Assembly (NCBI RefSeq): GCF_000987775.1
Contig: NZ_LAHO01000012.1
Coordinates: 1 to 64,000, forward strand
Origin: Arsukibacterium ikkense
Lineage (GTDB): Bacteria > Pseudomonadota > Gammaproteobacteria > Enterobacterales > Alteromonadaceae
Direction: 5' to 3'
Length of the DNA stretch: 64,000 nt
Shown: piece after piece, positions 28,657-38,475 of the stretch
How positions within the stretch are numbered: the stretch's first letter is position 1
Layout of the letters: each line of letters opens with the position of its first letter
Made by a program: the position numbers and the translations under genes
Notes under the pieces: generated by a model
Told to the model about the DNA's origin: nothing
The model's database searches: none
The model's input: the letters and a program-made list of their open reading frames with translations, nothing else

Positions 28657-30092
28657 ATGCAGTTGAACAGAATTTAATTACCGCCTCCGATCTCAGCATG
28701 GCTGATTTGGAACACACCCTTGGCTATTTGTTTGGCCACCAGCTCGATTATGCCGATTTATATTTTCAATCCAGCGTACATGAATCCTGGGTACTGGAAG
28801 ATGGCCTGGTGAAAGATGGTTCTTTTAATATTGAACGCGGCGTGGGGGTACGGGCGATAAGCGGTGAAAAAACCGGTTTTGCCTATGCCGACACCATTAG
28901 TGCTGCCGCGTTACAACAAGCAGCTGGCGCTGCGCGTGGCATTGCCAGTCATGGCCAGCAAGGCCGGGTCAAAGCCTTTAGCAAAAGCGGCAACAGCAAC
29001 ATTTATTTGCCGTGTGAGCCGCTGCAAAGCCTGAGCAATACCGACAAAGTGGCGCTGCTTAAACAAATTGAAGCCTTTATCCGTACCCTCGACAGTCGCG
29101 CTGAGCAGGTCATGGTCAGTTTATCCGGCGTGTATGAAGAAATCTTAGTTGCCGCCAGTGACGGTACCTTTGCCAGCGATATCCGGCCACTGGTGCGGCT
29201 GAACTGCTCGGTGCTGCTGGAGCAGGATGGCCGGCGCGAGCGCGGCAGTGCCGGCGGTGGCGGCCGCACAGATTACCTGTATTTTAGCGAACTGGTTGAT
29301 GGCCAGCCACGCTGGCAACAGTATGCCCGGGACGCAGTGCGCATGGCGCAGGTTAACTTAACGGCGATTGATGCCCCGGCCGGCACCATGCCAGTGGTAC
29401 TGGGTTCAGGCTGGCCGGGTGTACTGCTGCACGAAGCGGTTGGCCATGGCCTGGAAGGGGATTTTAACCGCAAAGGTTCGTCGACCTTTAGTGGCAAGAT
29501 TGGCCAGCAAGTTGCCTCTAAGTTGTGCACCATTGTTGATGACGGCACCCTGGCACATCGGCGGGGCTCGCTGAATATCGATGATGAAGGCGTACCGAGC
29601 CAGCACAATGTACTGATCGAAAAAGGCATTCTGAAAGGCTATATTCAGGACAAACACAATGCGATGTTAATGGGTGTCAACCCCACTGGTAATGGCCGGC
29701 GTGAGTCTTTTGCCCATTTGCCGATGCCGCGCATGACCAACACCTATATGCTGGCCGGCGAGCATGATCCGGGCGACATTATCGCCAGCGTTAAAAAAGG
29801 CATTTACGCCCCCAACTTTGGCGGTGGTCAGGTGGATATTACGTCGGGTAAGTTTGTATTTTCGGCTTCTGAAGCCTATTTAATTGAAGACGGTAAAATT
29901 ACCAGCCCGATCAAAGGCGCCACCTTAATTGGCAATGGCCCGGCAGCCATGCAGCAGGTGTCGATGGTGGGCAACGATCTGGCGCTGGATACCGGTGTTG
30001 GTGTTTGTGGTAAGCAGGGCCAGAGTGTGCCGGTAGGCGTTGGCCAGCCGACCTTAAAACTGGATGCCATGACCGTTGGCGGCACCCAATAA
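28653..30092 (+). CDS. tldD: Metalloprotease TldD
   Basis: A 479-aa metallopeptidase subunit that partners TldE (PmbA, encoded at 31913-33259) to process microcin-like and other unfolded peptides. The zinc-binding [11 protein letters not shown] motif (about residues 260-270) and the distal [17 protein letters not shown] segment are present. The order yhdP-nitrilase-tldD is the usual gammaproteobacterial arrangement. It overlaps the nitrilase gene by four bases and is followed after 29 bases by ilvE. Confidence 0.96.
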   Translation: MNAVEQNLITASDLSMADLEHTLGYLFGHQLDYADLYFQSSVHESWVLEDGLVKDGSFNIERGVGVRAISGEKTGFAYADTISAAALQQAAGAARGIASHGQQGRVKAFSKSGNSNIYLPCEPLQSLSNTDKVALLKQIEAFIRTLDSRAEQVMVSLSGVYEEILVAASDGTFASDIRPLVRLNCSVLLEQDGRRERGSAGGGGRTDYLYFSELVDGQPRWQQYARDAVRMAQVNLTAIDAPAGTMPVVLGSGWPGVLLHEAVGHGLEGDFNRKGSSTFSGKIGQQVASKLCTIVDDGTLAHRRGSLNIDDEGVPSQHNVLIEKGILKGYIQDKHNAMLMGVNPTGNGRRESFAHLPMPRMTNTYMLAGEHDPGDIIASVKKGIYAPNFGGGQVDITSGKFVFSASEAYLIEDGKITSPIKGATLIGNGPAAMQQVSMVGNDLALDTGVGVCGKQGQSVPVGVGQPTLKLDAMTVGGTQ

Positions 30093-30121
30093 TAATTTGA
30101 AACAAACAACAGGAAACAACA

Positions 30122-31117
30122 ATGGCTGCATTTGGTAGTGTTTTTATGCCACAGATGGCATTAACCCGTTTTGAACAGGGCGCCTGGAGCACCCCGCAGA
30201 TTGTCTCTGCAGACAGTATCAGCCTGCACCCGGGCGCGCATGTGCTGCATTACGCCAGCACCTGCTTCGAAGGCTTAAAAGCCTTTAAGCACAGCGACGG
30301 CTCAATTAACTTATTCCGGATGGAAAAAAACGTGGCGCGCTTAATTCAGAGCAGCGCTTTGTTATCCTTACCGCAGCCTGATGCGGCTACGCTAAGCCAG
30401 ATGATTATCGATATCGTGCGTCAGTACGCCAGCGATGTACCCGAGCCACCGGGTTCAATGTATATCCGGCCTACCCATATTGGTACCGAGGCCGCGATTG
30501 GCAAAGCGGCGGCGCCGACCGCCAGCTCAATGCTGTATGTGTTGCTGTCACCGGTAGGCGACTACTTTGCCGGTGGTAGCAAGCCACTGCGGTTGCTGCT
30601 GGAGCAAAATGGTGCCCGCTGCGCCGCCCATATGGGCATGGTAAAAAGCGGTGGCAATTACGCCAGCGCGCTGCAACCTATTTTAAAAGCCCGCGCCAGT
30701 GTGCAGGCTGATCAGGTATTGTTCTGCCCGGGTGGCGACGTGCAGGAAACCGGTGCGGCCAATTTTATCCTGATCGATGGCAACGAAATTATTACCAAGG
30801 CGCTGGATAGCAGCTTCCTGCATGGGGTGACCCGTGATTCGGTACTCACCTTAGCCCGCGACATGGGCATGGTGGTGTCAGAACGCGAGCTGAGTGTTAC
30901 TGAGCTATTAGAGCGTGCAGCCAAACCAGGTACTGAAGCCGCGTTGTCGGGCACGGCCGCTGTGCTTACCCCGGTTGGTACCTTAATTGCCAACGGTACC
31001 GAGCATACCGTCGGTAGTGGCGAAGCCGGCCCGGCAACATTAAAGCTACGCCAGGCGCTGAATGATATTCAGTGGGGCAAGGCCGAAGATAAGCATGGTT
31101 GGTTAACTAAGCTGTAG
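30122..31117 (+). CDS. ilvE: Branched-chain amino acid aminotransferase
   Basis: A 331-aa fold-type IV PLP aminotransferase. It has the catalytic lysine in MVKSGGNYASAL (about residue 180) and the phosphate-binding loops GVTRDSVLTLARDMG and LSGTAAVLTPVG. It transfers amino groups between glutamate and the 2-oxo acids of Leu, Ile and Val. The type-II family pattern (LHYASTCFEGLKAFK, FRMEKNVARL) separates it from E. coli-type IlvE. A good ribosome site (AGGAAA) precedes the ATG. It is unusual to see it between tldD and darP, so local order is lineage-specific. Confidence 0.9.
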   Translation: MAAFGSVFMPQMALTRFEQGAWSTPQIVSADSISLHPGAHVLHYASTCFEGLKAFKHSDGSINLFRMEKNVARLIQSSALLSLPQPDAATLSQMIIDIVRQYASDVPEPPGSMYIRPTHIGTEAAIGKAAAPTASSMLYVLLSPVGDYFAGGSKPLRLLLEQNGARCAAHMGMVKSGGNYASALQPILKARASVQADQVLFCPGGDVQETGAANFILIDGNEIITKALDSSFLHGVTRDSVLTLARDMGMVVSERELSVTELLERAAKPGTEAALSGTAAVLTPVGTLIANGTEHTVGSGEAGPATLKLRQALNDIQWGKAEDKHGWLTKL

Positions 31118-31138
31118 TACTGTAACCGCTGTTTCAAT

Positions 31139-31207
31139 GTAGGGGCGCATAATTGCGCCCTATCAATTGATACCAAATGCAAAAGGGGCGCAAATATGCG
31201 CCCCTAC
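31139..31207. repeat. Pair of GGGGCGCA palindromes in inverted orientation
   Basis: Two short hairpins lie between the convergent ilvE and darP genes: 31143-31160 (GGGCGCA-TAAT-TGCGCCC) and 31185-31204 (GGGGCGCA-AATA-TGCGCCCC). The outer edges GTAGGGGCGCAT (31139-31150) and ATGCGCCCCTAC (31196-31207) are exact reverse complements, so the whole unit can also fold on itself. The look is that of a REP/BIME-like or small MITE-like repeat. It may also act as a bidirectional terminator, although there is no T run. Confidence 0.75.
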
Positions 31208-31228
31208 GGGTAAAACCAAATGGTGCAA

Positions 31229-31765
31229 TCAGCTCTCGTTTTCCATAATCACCGGCCGGATCAACTGAAACAGCTCACGAAACGCTTTTGGCGGCTGCGC
31301 TTTTTCCTGCTCTTTCTTGGCCTGGCGAATTAATAAACGCAGTTGCTGTATTTCTATTGCCGGGTAGGCGGCAACAAACTCGGTTAACGCATCGTCGTTA
31401 GTCAGCAGCTTCTCCCGCCACTTTTCCACTTTATGAAACTGCTTATCTGCAGCTTGCTTAGTGTTACGCATTACCGCCAGCGCCTGCTCTATTTGTTCAA
31501 TATCGCGGGTACGCATTAAGCGACCAATAAACTGGATATGGCGGCGCAGCGCTTCGCGTTTCTTCGCCAGCTTGTCGGCCAGCTGCAAGGCGTCCACTAA
31601 CTCTTCGTCCAGCGGCACTTTGGCGCGGGCAGCCGGGCTTAATGCTACCAGCTCTTCGCCCAACGCTTGTAAGGCGAGCATGTCACGTTTGATCTGGCTT
31701 TTGCTGATATGGTCTGGTTGGTCCAGCCATTTGCTGTCGCCGTATTTAAATTCGGTTTCGGTCAT
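31229..31765 (-). CDS. darP: Ribosome-associated protein DarP (YjgA)
   Basis: A 178-aa helical protein of the YjgA/DarP family (DUF615), which associates with the 50S subunit late in assembly. The recognisable segments are KSQIKRDMLALQALGEELV and QFIGRLMRTRDIEQIEQAL. It is transcribed leftward, divergent from pmbA, as in E. coli where yjgA and pmbA are neighbours. The 147-base gap to pmbA contains both promoters. Confidence 0.93.
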   Translation of the reverse strand: MTETEFKYGDSKWLDQPDHISKSQIKRDMLALQALGEELVALSPAARAKVPLDEELVDALQLADKLAKKREALRRHIQFIGRLMRTRDIEQIEQALAVMRNTKQAADKQFHKVEKWREKLLTNDDALTEFVAAYPAIEIQQLRLLIRQAKKEQEKAQPPKAFRELFQLIRPVIMENES

Positions 31766-31912
31766 GGTGCTTCTTCGTTAGCAGATTTTGGTTAAGTATA
31801 TCACTAAACTTAACTGACTAAACTTAGTTCACTAAAACTAAGGCCTGCTGGCAGCAGCCGTCAGCAGTCTATGGTAAGCTTGGCACAACTAGAGTGATCA
31901 GCAAGAGTGACT

Positions 31913-33259
31913 ATGCAAGCAACAGAACAAAATGTCTGGCAGGAAATAGCCGAAGTGAAAGAGGCGGTTAGTGCCGTACTGGCCCGCGCCAAAGCATTGG
32001 GTGCTACCAGCGCCGAAGCGTCGATGAGCCGCACCCGTGGTTTAAGCGTGGAAACCCGCCATGGCGAAGTGGAAACGGTCGAGTTTAATCAGGATGGTGG
32101 CCTGGGCATCAGTTTATATTTTGGCCAGCGTAAAGGCTCGGCCTCTACCGCCGATCTCAGCCCGCAGGCGCTGGAGCGGGCCGTGGCCGCTGCTGCTGAT
32201 ATTGCCCGTTATACCTCGGAAGACCCGCATGCCGGAGTAGCTGAAGCCGCCTGGCTGGAGTTCAGCCCGCCCGATTTAGATTTATTTTACCCCGACAGCA
32301 TCAGCACTGAGTTGGCCATTAGCCTGTGTGCCGGCGCTGAAGAAGCCGCTTTTGCCACCGATAAGCGGATCACCAACTCTGAAGGTGCCTCGTTTTCGTC
32401 GCATCAGGGCTTAAAGGTTTACGGCAACAGCCACGGCCAGCTGGTGGGTTACCCCAGCTCGCGCCATAGCTTCAGCTGCGTGATGATTGGCGAGCAAGAT
32501 GACGATATGCAGCGCGACTACAGCTTTACCGTGGCCCGCCAGTACAGCAAACTGCTAGATCCGAAACAAATTGGCCGGGAAGCCGCACTGGAAACTATTG
32601 CCCGGCTGGGTGCGCGCCAGGTGCCAACGCAGAAAGTACCGGTGATTTTCCGCGCCGATATTGCCAGCAGCCTGTTTGGCCATTTAGTGTCGGCGATTAG
32701 TGGCGGCAGTATTTACCGCAAATCCAGTTTCCTGTTGGATAAAGTGGGCCAGCAGGTGATGGCGGCCGGTGTCACCATTGCCGAACAACCACATTTAAAG
32801 CAGGCCTTAGCGTCCAGCCCGTTTGATGCCGAAGGCGTGAAAACCCATGACTTAGCGGTCATAGACAACGGCGTACTCAATACCTATCTGACCACCAGTT
32901 ATTCGGCGCGTAAGCTGGGTATGGCCAGTACCGGCCACGCCGGCGGCATTCATAACTGGCTGGTAAGCCACGGCAATGACGATTTAGCCGCACTATGCCG
33001 GCAAATGGGCAAAGGCTTGCTGGTTACTGAACTGATGGGCCAGGGGGTGAATACCGTTACCGGTGATTACTCGCGTGGTGCCAGCGGCTTCTGGGTCGAG
33101 CATGGCGAAATTCAGTTTCCGGTGGCCGAAGTGACCATTGCCGGTAATCTGGCCGATATGTTTATGAATATTGCCGCCGTCGGTAACGATGTTGACCGCC
33201 GTGGCGGCGTGCTGACCGGCTCGGTGCTGATCAGCCAGATGCAGTTAGCCGGTGCTTAA
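31913..33259 (+). CDS. pmbA: Metalloprotease subunit PmbA (TldE)
   Basis: A 448-aa partner of TldD. It shares the TldD/E fold (EFNQDGGLGISLYFGQRKGSAST, TGDYSRGASGFWVEHGEI) but lacks the HExxxH zinc motif, having LFGHLVSAISGGSIYRKSS in that place, as expected for TldE. The TldD/E heterodimer trims microcin B17 and the CcdA antitoxin in E. coli. The ATG at 31913 with AAGAG upstream is preferred to a GTG at 31907. It ends about 40 bases before a strong terminator. Confidence 0.95.
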   Translation: MQATEQNVWQEIAEVKEAVSAVLARAKALGATSAEASMSRTRGLSVETRHGEVETVEFNQDGGLGISLYFGQRKGSASTADLSPQALERAVAAAADIARYTSEDPHAGVAEAAWLEFSPPDLDLFYPDSISTELAISLCAGAEEAAFATDKRITNSEGASFSSHQGLKVYGNSHGQLVGYPSSRHSFSCVMIGEQDDDMQRDYSFTVARQYSKLLDPKQIGREAALETIARLGARQVPTQKVPVIFRADIASSLFGHLVSAISGGSIYRKSSFLLDKVGQQVMAAGVTIAEQPHLKQALASSPFDAEGVKTHDLAVIDNGVLNTYLTTSYSARKLGMASTGHAGGIHNWLVSHGNDDLAALCRQMGKGLLVTELMGQGVNTVTGDYSRGASGFWVEHGEIQFPVAEVTIAGNLADMFMNIAAVGNDVDRRGGVLTGSVLISQMQLAGA

Positions 33260-33300
33260 ACTGCAGCGGGGTTAGCCGTTGCAACGTTACTTACCCAAAA

Positions 33301-33328
33301 AAAAGCCCCGCTGAAAAGCGGGGCTTTT
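33301..33328. terminator. Bidirectional terminator between pmbA and the M3 peptidase gene
   Basis: A 12-bp stem (AAAAGCCCCGCT / AGCGGGGCTTTT) with a GAAA loop, flanked by A and T runs on both sides, lies between two convergent genes. It can stop transcription from either side. Confidence 0.93.
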
Positions 33329-33344
33329 TAGTTCAAGCGTTGGC

Positions 33345-35513
33345 TTAATCTACTTTGGTTTTCAGGCCGCGGCGGATTAACAGTGCATCTGTGGTCGGTT
33401 CCTGGCCACGGAATGCTTTGTACGAGTCCATGGTGGGCCGTGAGTTACCCACTTCCAGAATGTTCTTGCGGTAATGATCACCGTTCTCGCGGGTTAAACC
33501 GCCACGCGATTGCACATAGGCAAAGGCATCGGCTGCCAGAATTTCACTCCACATATAAGCGTAGTAACCGGCTGAGTAGCCACCGCCCATAGAGTGTGAG
33601 AAAAAGGCTGACTTATAGCGCGGTGGTACTGCAGGTAAATCTACGCCATGCTTTTTCAGGGCGGCTGCTTCAAACTCGTTCACATTTTGCAACGGCTTAT
33701 CGGCTGAAAGTGAATGCCATTCCATGTCTAACAGTGCTGCTGACATATATTCCAGGGTATCAAAGCCCTGATTAAAGCTGCGTGAACGCAATACTTTATC
33801 CAGCAAATCCTGTGGAATAGGCTCGCCGGTCTCATAGTGCTTGGCGTAGTTCGGCAGTACTTCAGGGTGTTGCGCCCAGTCTTCTTCAAAGGTAGACGGG
33901 AACTCTACAAAGTCGCGTGATACCGAGGTGCCGGCCAGTGTTGGGTAGTTAACATTAGAGAACATACCGTGAATACCATGGCCCAGCTCGTGGAAAATGG
34001 TGGTGGTATGGTCGTAGCTGATTAAGGTAGGCTGGCCATCAGCTGCTTTGGGAATGTTCATCACATTCACCACTACTGGTTTGGTACCCAGTAAGTGTGA
34101 CTGGCCGACAAAAGAACTCATCCAGGCACCACCGCGTTTACCTTCGCGGGCAAAGTAGTCAGCATAGAAGATAGCCATGCTGCTGCCATCAGCATCAAAA
34201 ACTTCATAGGCTTTCACATCCGGGTGGTAAACCGGTAAGTCTGGCCGTGGCTCAAACCGAATGCCATAAAAACGGTTCATGGTATAAAATGCACCATCTT
34301 CCAGCACGCGGTTAAACTCGAAATACTTTTTAACTTCGTTCTCGTCCAAATCATATTTGGCCTGACGTACCCGCTCAGCGTAGTACTCCCAGTCCCAGGC
34401 CTGGGCTTCAAAATTCCCACCCATTTGTTTGATCATGGCATTGATATCAGCCAGTTCTTTTTTAGTGTTTTCCACTACCGCCGGCACCATACTGCCCAGC
34501 ATATCAAACACGGCTTCTGGCGTTTTAGCCATTTGCGCTTCCAGGCCGTAACTGGCCCAGTTGGCATAGCCCAGTAACTTGGCGCGCTCGGCCCGCAGCT
34601 GTGCTAAACGGCTAACCAAAGGTGTGCTGTCAAACTCACCGCTCTGGCCACGGTTAGCTGATGCTTCCCATACCCGCTGACGTAATTCGCGGTTATCCAG
34701 CTGGCTTAATACCGGTTGGCGGGTGGTATTGGTAATGCTTAGCAGGTACTTACCTTCATGGCCAGCGGCGGTGGCGGCGTTGGCCGCTGCCGTGATTTGG
34801 GCGTCAGATAAGCCGGCCAGTTGTGCTTTGTCGTCCACCACCACCGCAATGTTGCGGGTTTCGGCCAGTTGGTTCTGTGAGAATTTGTTGGTCAGGGTAG
34901 AGTGCTCTTCGTTCAGTGCCCGAATAGCGGTTTTTTGCTGTTCAGTAAGCTCGGCACCTGCCCGGACAAAGCGCTCGTAGTAAACTTCGGCCAGCCGCAC
35001 GCTTTCCGCATCCAGACCTAAGTCGTTGCGATTGTCATAAATGGTTTTAATCCGGGCAAATAACGCCGGGTTTAGATTGATGTTATCGGAGTGCACTGCC
35101 ATTTTCGGCGCCAGCTCTGACTGAATGGCGCGGCGCTGTTCGTTGCTGTCGGTGCCGGTCAGGTTGTAGAACACCCGGGAAACGCGGGTGAGCATCTCGC
35201 CGCTTTTTTCCAGCGCCACCAGGGTGTTGTCAAAGGTAGGGGCCGCCGGGTTATTGGCGATAGCTTCAACTTCTGCCATATGCCGGGCCATGCCCTCAGC
35301 AAAGGCTGGCAGGAAATGATCATCGTTAATGGCGTTAAAATCAGGCGCCTGATATTGCAGGCTGCTTTGCTGGAAAAATGGGTTGCTGCTGCTCACTTCG
35401 GTACTCTCAACGGCTGCGGGGCTAGTGGTAACCTGAGTAGGGGCAGTATTGTCTGAGCAGGCACTCAGTGCAAATATGGTACCTATCGCGGTAGCGAGTA
35501 GTGTTTTACGCAT
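33345..35513 (-). CDS. M3 family metallopeptidase lipoprotein (peptidyl-dipeptidase Dcp-like)
   Basis: A 722-aa zinc peptidase of the thimet oligopeptidase/Dcp family. The N terminus MRKTLLATAIGTIFALSACS is a lipoprotein signal with lipobox LSAC (Cys 19), so the enzyme should sit in the periplasm anchored to a membrane, whereas E. coli Dcp and OpdA are soluble. The catalytic motif is FHELGHGIHGMFS (HExxH, about residues 510-520) with the third ligand glutamate downstream (FEEDW or FVEFPSTFEE region). Length and C-terminal block (KSAFFSHSMGGGYSAGYYAYMWSE) match Dcp. It is monocistronic with its own terminator at 33301. Confidence 0.9.
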   Translation of the reverse strand: MRKTLLATAIGTIFALSACSDNTAPTQVTTSPAAVESTEVSSSNPFFQQSSLQYQAPDFNAINDDHFLPAFAEGMARHMAEVEAIANNPAAPTFDNTLVALEKSGEMLTRVSRVFYNLTGTDSNEQRRAIQSELAPKMAVHSDNINLNPALFARIKTIYDNRNDLGLDAESVRLAEVYYERFVRAGAELTEQQKTAIRALNEEHSTLTNKFSQNQLAETRNIAVVVDDKAQLAGLSDAQITAAANAATAAGHEGKYLLSITNTTRQPVLSQLDNRELRQRVWEASANRGQSGEFDSTPLVSRLAQLRAERAKLLGYANWASYGLEAQMAKTPEAVFDMLGSMVPAVVENTKKELADINAMIKQMGGNFEAQAWDWEYYAERVRQAKYDLDENEVKKYFEFNRVLEDGAFYTMNRFYGIRFEPRPDLPVYHPDVKAYEVFDADGSSMAIFYADYFAREGKRGGAWMSSFVGQSHLLGTKPVVVNVMNIPKAADGQPTLISYDHTTTIFHELGHGIHGMFSNVNYPTLAGTSVSRDFVEFPSTFEEDWAQHPEVLPNYAKHYETGEPIPQDLLDKVLRSRSFNQGFDTLEYMSAALLDMEWHSLSADKPLQNVNEFEAAALKKHGVDLPAVPPRYKSAFFSHSMGGGYSAGYYAYMWSEILAADAFAYVQSRGGLTRENGDHYRKNILEVGNSRPTMDSYKAFRGQEPTTDALLIRRGLKTKVD

Positions 35514-35681
35514 TATTATGTCTCCGTGGCGTGGTTGCGGCTAAGGCCGCTAGTCATTATTATCAGCTGCGCCGGCGTGGGCGCGCTGTATCGGGCCTAG
35601 TATGCCAAAATTGGCAATAAATTGCCGGGCTTTGCAGCCAATGGTAAGCAAATTAAGACAAAAGCCAGCCAAGTGCAAATT

Positions 35682-37601
35682 TTAGCGCTGCATTGGCTGG
35701 GCTACCGGCAGTTCAAAGTAAAAACAGCTGCCTTGCTGCTGACGTTGGTAGCCTATCTGGCCGTGCATTTGCTCTATCAACGCTTTACTGATCGCCAGGC
35801 CCAGCCCGGTGCCGGCATACTGGCGGCTATCCTGTTGGTCGGCCTGGGCAAAGCGCTGAAACAGCTGCGGTAAAAACTCTGAGCTGACGCCATTGCCCTG
35901 GTCAATAATGCTGACCCGGATCAGCTGCTCCTGCTCAGTGAGTTTTATGGTCACTACGCTGTTGGCCGGCGAAAACTTAACAGCGTTTGAGAGCAAATTA
36001 AGGCAAACCTGGCTTAAACGGCCCCTGTCAGCCATCACCAGGTAGGCTTTGTGCTGGTCGTAGTCGATAACTAATTTTTGCTGGTGCTGCATTGCCGCTA
36101 TTTGGGTAACGCTTTGTTCCAGTACGGGTACTAAGTCTACCGCAACCGTATCAAAACGCATTTTACCGCTGGCCAGCCGCTCAGTGTCCAGCAAATCATT
36201 AATCAGCTGATTTAACTGGCCGCAGCTACTGTGCGCCATGCTTAACATTTTCTGCGTCGGGCGGTTTAAGTCACCCAGGGCACCACCAATGGCCAGGCCT
36301 AAGGCACCGTTAATGGCTGTTAGTGGGGTGCGTAACTCATGGCTGACAGTGGCGACAAAGTCGTTTTTCAGTTTTTCTATTCGTTTGCGTTCAGTGATAT
36401 CTCTGATCAATAGCAACTGATGTTGCTGCTGTCCCAGCACCAGCCGGGTGCGTGACAAGGCTAAGTTAAAATGGCTGCTGTCCTGGCGCAGGCCAAGGCC
36501 TTCAAATTCCTGCTCAGGTGCTGAGGTGGCACTGTAAATGGCTTCAATGCTGTGTGGAGTAGCCAGCAGCATAGACCAATGCAGGCCCTGCAAGCTGTTT
36601 TTGCTATAGCCAAACATGCGATAACAAGACAAGTTGGCATCTTCAATCATGCCCTCGTCATTGGTGACAACAATAGCGTCCAGCACGTTGTCAGTTACGG
36701 CCCGTAAATAGCTCTCGCTGTGGCTGAGTTCGCTGGCTGTCTGGCGCAGTTGCTGGCGCGAATAAAACAGCCAGGCCAGTAGAGTGAGTAAACAAAAGGT
36801 AGTGAGGTTCAGGCTTGAGCGGAGCAAGTTGCTGCGATCCAGCGAGCTATCTGTTGTCCGAATCGCCATTTGCCAGTCAGCTCCCCGGATCGCCAGATCC
36901 AGGCGCAGGCTGTCGTCAAAAAACAACCGTGGTTCACCAAAAAAGCTGTTGCCATAATCGCTTTTGCCGGGGTCTCTGGCCCGCAGGGCAATCGTTACCT
37001 GTTGTTCGGCGGCACTGGCGGCCAGTAATGACCAGATGGTCTCGATATTGACCACAGTGCTTAAAATACCCCAGTAGCTATCATCCGGAACAAAAACAGG
37101 TAAGCGATAAATAAAGGCCTGGCCCCCTTGTACTAAGCGCACCGGGCCAGTCAACCGGGCCTGGCCGCTGCGAATGGTTTCATCGATAACCGGCCATTGG
37201 TCGGGCAGGTCGGGGTAGTATAAATTCAGCGCCCGCTCGTTACCGGCCAGCGGATACAGGTATTGCAAGCGGTTGCCGGGCGCCAGGCCAATATTGCGAA
37301 TATGCTTGGCTTGCTGCACCAGGCCCGGCAATAAAATATCCAGCTCTGCCTGGTTTACCGAACCGCCACTGGCTTTAATATAAGAAGCCAGGCCAACGGT
37401 TAAATACAGCGGAATATTCAGCTCTGATTCCAGCATAGCCTTGAGCTGGCCGGCACTGGCCACTTCCTGGCGCAATTGCTGGCTGCGGCTAAACTGCTGC
37501 TCATGTTGTACTAACGTTTCAGTTGCCACTAGCGCTGCGCCAGCCAAACCGACCAATAATAACCAGTGCCAAAAGCGCAGCAGACTAAAAAAACCAAGCA
37601 T
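35682..37601 (-). CDS. CHASE-PAS sensor histidine kinase
   Basis: A membrane histidine kinase of 639 aa. An N-terminal helix and a second helix at about residue 285 bracket a periplasmic CHASE-type sensor domain (about 40-270). It is followed by a PAS domain (about 315-435, YLRAVTDNVLDAIVVTNDEGMI), a HisKA box with the phospho-acceptor histidine (FVATVSHELRTPLTAI) and a HATPase domain (NLLSNAVKFS, DQGNGVS, GTGLGLAISKAL). It has no receiver domain and no response regulator gene next to it, so it is an orphan kinase. The ATG at 37601 has GGAAG upstream; the frame opens 31 codons earlier but that extension has no family features. Ligand is unknown. Confidence 0.85.
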   Translation of the reverse strand: MLGFFSLLRFWHWLLLVGLAGAALVATETLVQHEQQFSRSQQLRQEVASAGQLKAMLESELNIPLYLTVGLASYIKASGGSVNQAELDILLPGLVQQAKHIRNIGLAPGNRLQYLYPLAGNERALNLYYPDLPDQWPVIDETIRSGQARLTGPVRLVQGGQAFIYRLPVFVPDDSYWGILSTVVNIETIWSLLAASAAEQQVTIALRARDPGKSDYGNSFFGEPRLFFDDSLRLDLAIRGADWQMAIRTTDSSLDRSNLLRSSLNLTTFCLLTLLAWLFYSRQQLRQTASELSHSESYLRAVTDNVLDAIVVTNDEGMIEDANLSCYRMFGYSKNSLQGLHWSMLLATPHSIEAIYSATSAPEQEFEGLGLRQDSSHFNLALSRTRLVLGQQQHQLLLIRDITERKRIEKLKNDFVATVSHELRTPLTAINGALGLAIGGALGDLNRPTQKMLSMAHSSCGQLNQLINDLLDTERLASGKMRFDTVAVDLVPVLEQSVTQIAAMQHQQKLVIDYDQHKAYLVMADRGRLSQVCLNLLSNAVKFSPANSVVTIKLTEQEQLIRVSIIDQGNGVSSEFLPQLFQRFAQADQQDSRQYAGTGLGLAISKALIEQMHGQIGYQRQQQGSCFYFELPVAQPMQR

Positions 37602-37760
37602 TAAACAGCTTCCGTAATAGCAGTTAAGGTACTCTAGCCTGTCGTCGGCGGCGGTGCAATCACCAGCCAGGAACTGTTTGCCTAAAAAACGCACTGTCAG
37701 ACAATAGACTTACAGCCAAAGGCTGTCTATAATGCGCGCTCGCACCAAAGTGCGACGGTT

Positions 37761-37837
<77 letters not shown>

Positions 37838-37845
37838 AAACAATC

Positions 37846-37878
37846 AACCACTTACGCGAAAGCTGAGTGGTTTTTTTG
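37846..37878 (+). terminator. Terminator after tRNA-Arg
   Basis: AACCACT (37846-37852) pairs with AGTGGTT (37866-37872) and is followed by a run of seven Ts. It ends the tRNA transcript. The next 240 bases up to the following gene contain no gene or structure I can support. Confidence 0.85.
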
Positions 37879-38119
37879 TTTAATGTGCCATGTTTGTGCC
37901 AGCTTGAGAAATTCACTACGTAACACCTGCCGCGATATGACCTCTGCTCTATAAATTGGATAACCAGTTCGTGTCGGAATGTTGTGAAGCATTTTCAAAC
38001 ACAAATATGAAATCTGCCACCCGTATCATTAGCGTAAATATCAGAAATATCCGGACTGTTCAGAGCTGTTTATAGCAAATAATTTGGCTACACTGAAACA
38101 GAGCCTAAGGAGATGCGCT

Positions 38120-38467
38120 ATGGATCATGATGTCATCCAACTTGAACAGCAGAGCCTGGAAGCACTGCGTCATAACTACCCACTATTACAACAACTCAGC
38201 GGTAGCATTATGTTTGTAGCTGAAAACGAATCGCCCACGCTAACTGCGACAGCATGGCATTTAACTGAAGCTGATAACCTAATGCTGAAACAGCTGGGTG
38301 TAAAAGGCGCAATTTTAGAGCTGCTGGATACCCTGGTGGAACAGCGTAAGCAAAAGCGTATCCGGCCAAACCGGCAAGGTCGCTTGCTGCTTAATGCCGG
38401 CCAGTTAGGTGTTGAGTGGTTAAGCGATGACAGTATTTCGTTATTAGCTTACAGGAACGCGAGTTAA
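38120..38467 (+). CDS. Hypothetical protein
   Basis: A 115-aa predicted cytoplasmic protein that I do not recognise. The start ATG at 38120 has a strong AAGGAG (38107-38112) seven bases upstream, which argues that the gene is real. The protein has no membrane segment or signal; a basic stretch (EQRKQKRIRPNRQGR) lies at about residues 85-100 and could contact nucleic acid. It is the first gene after tRNA-Arg and converges on the WYL regulator gene with a nine-base gap. Confidence 0.7.
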   Translation: MDHDVIQLEQQSLEALRHNYPLLQQLSGSIMFVAENESPTLTATAWHLTEADNLMLKQLGVKGAILELLDTLVEQRKQKRIRPNRQGRLLLNAGQLGVEWLSDDSISLLAYRNAS

Positions 38468-38475
38468 TTACTTAT

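Noticed and set aside
35622..35873. 83-codon open frame antisense to the end of the histidine kinase gene
   Set aside because: It overlaps the conserved kinase C terminus on the other strand and shows no separate signals.
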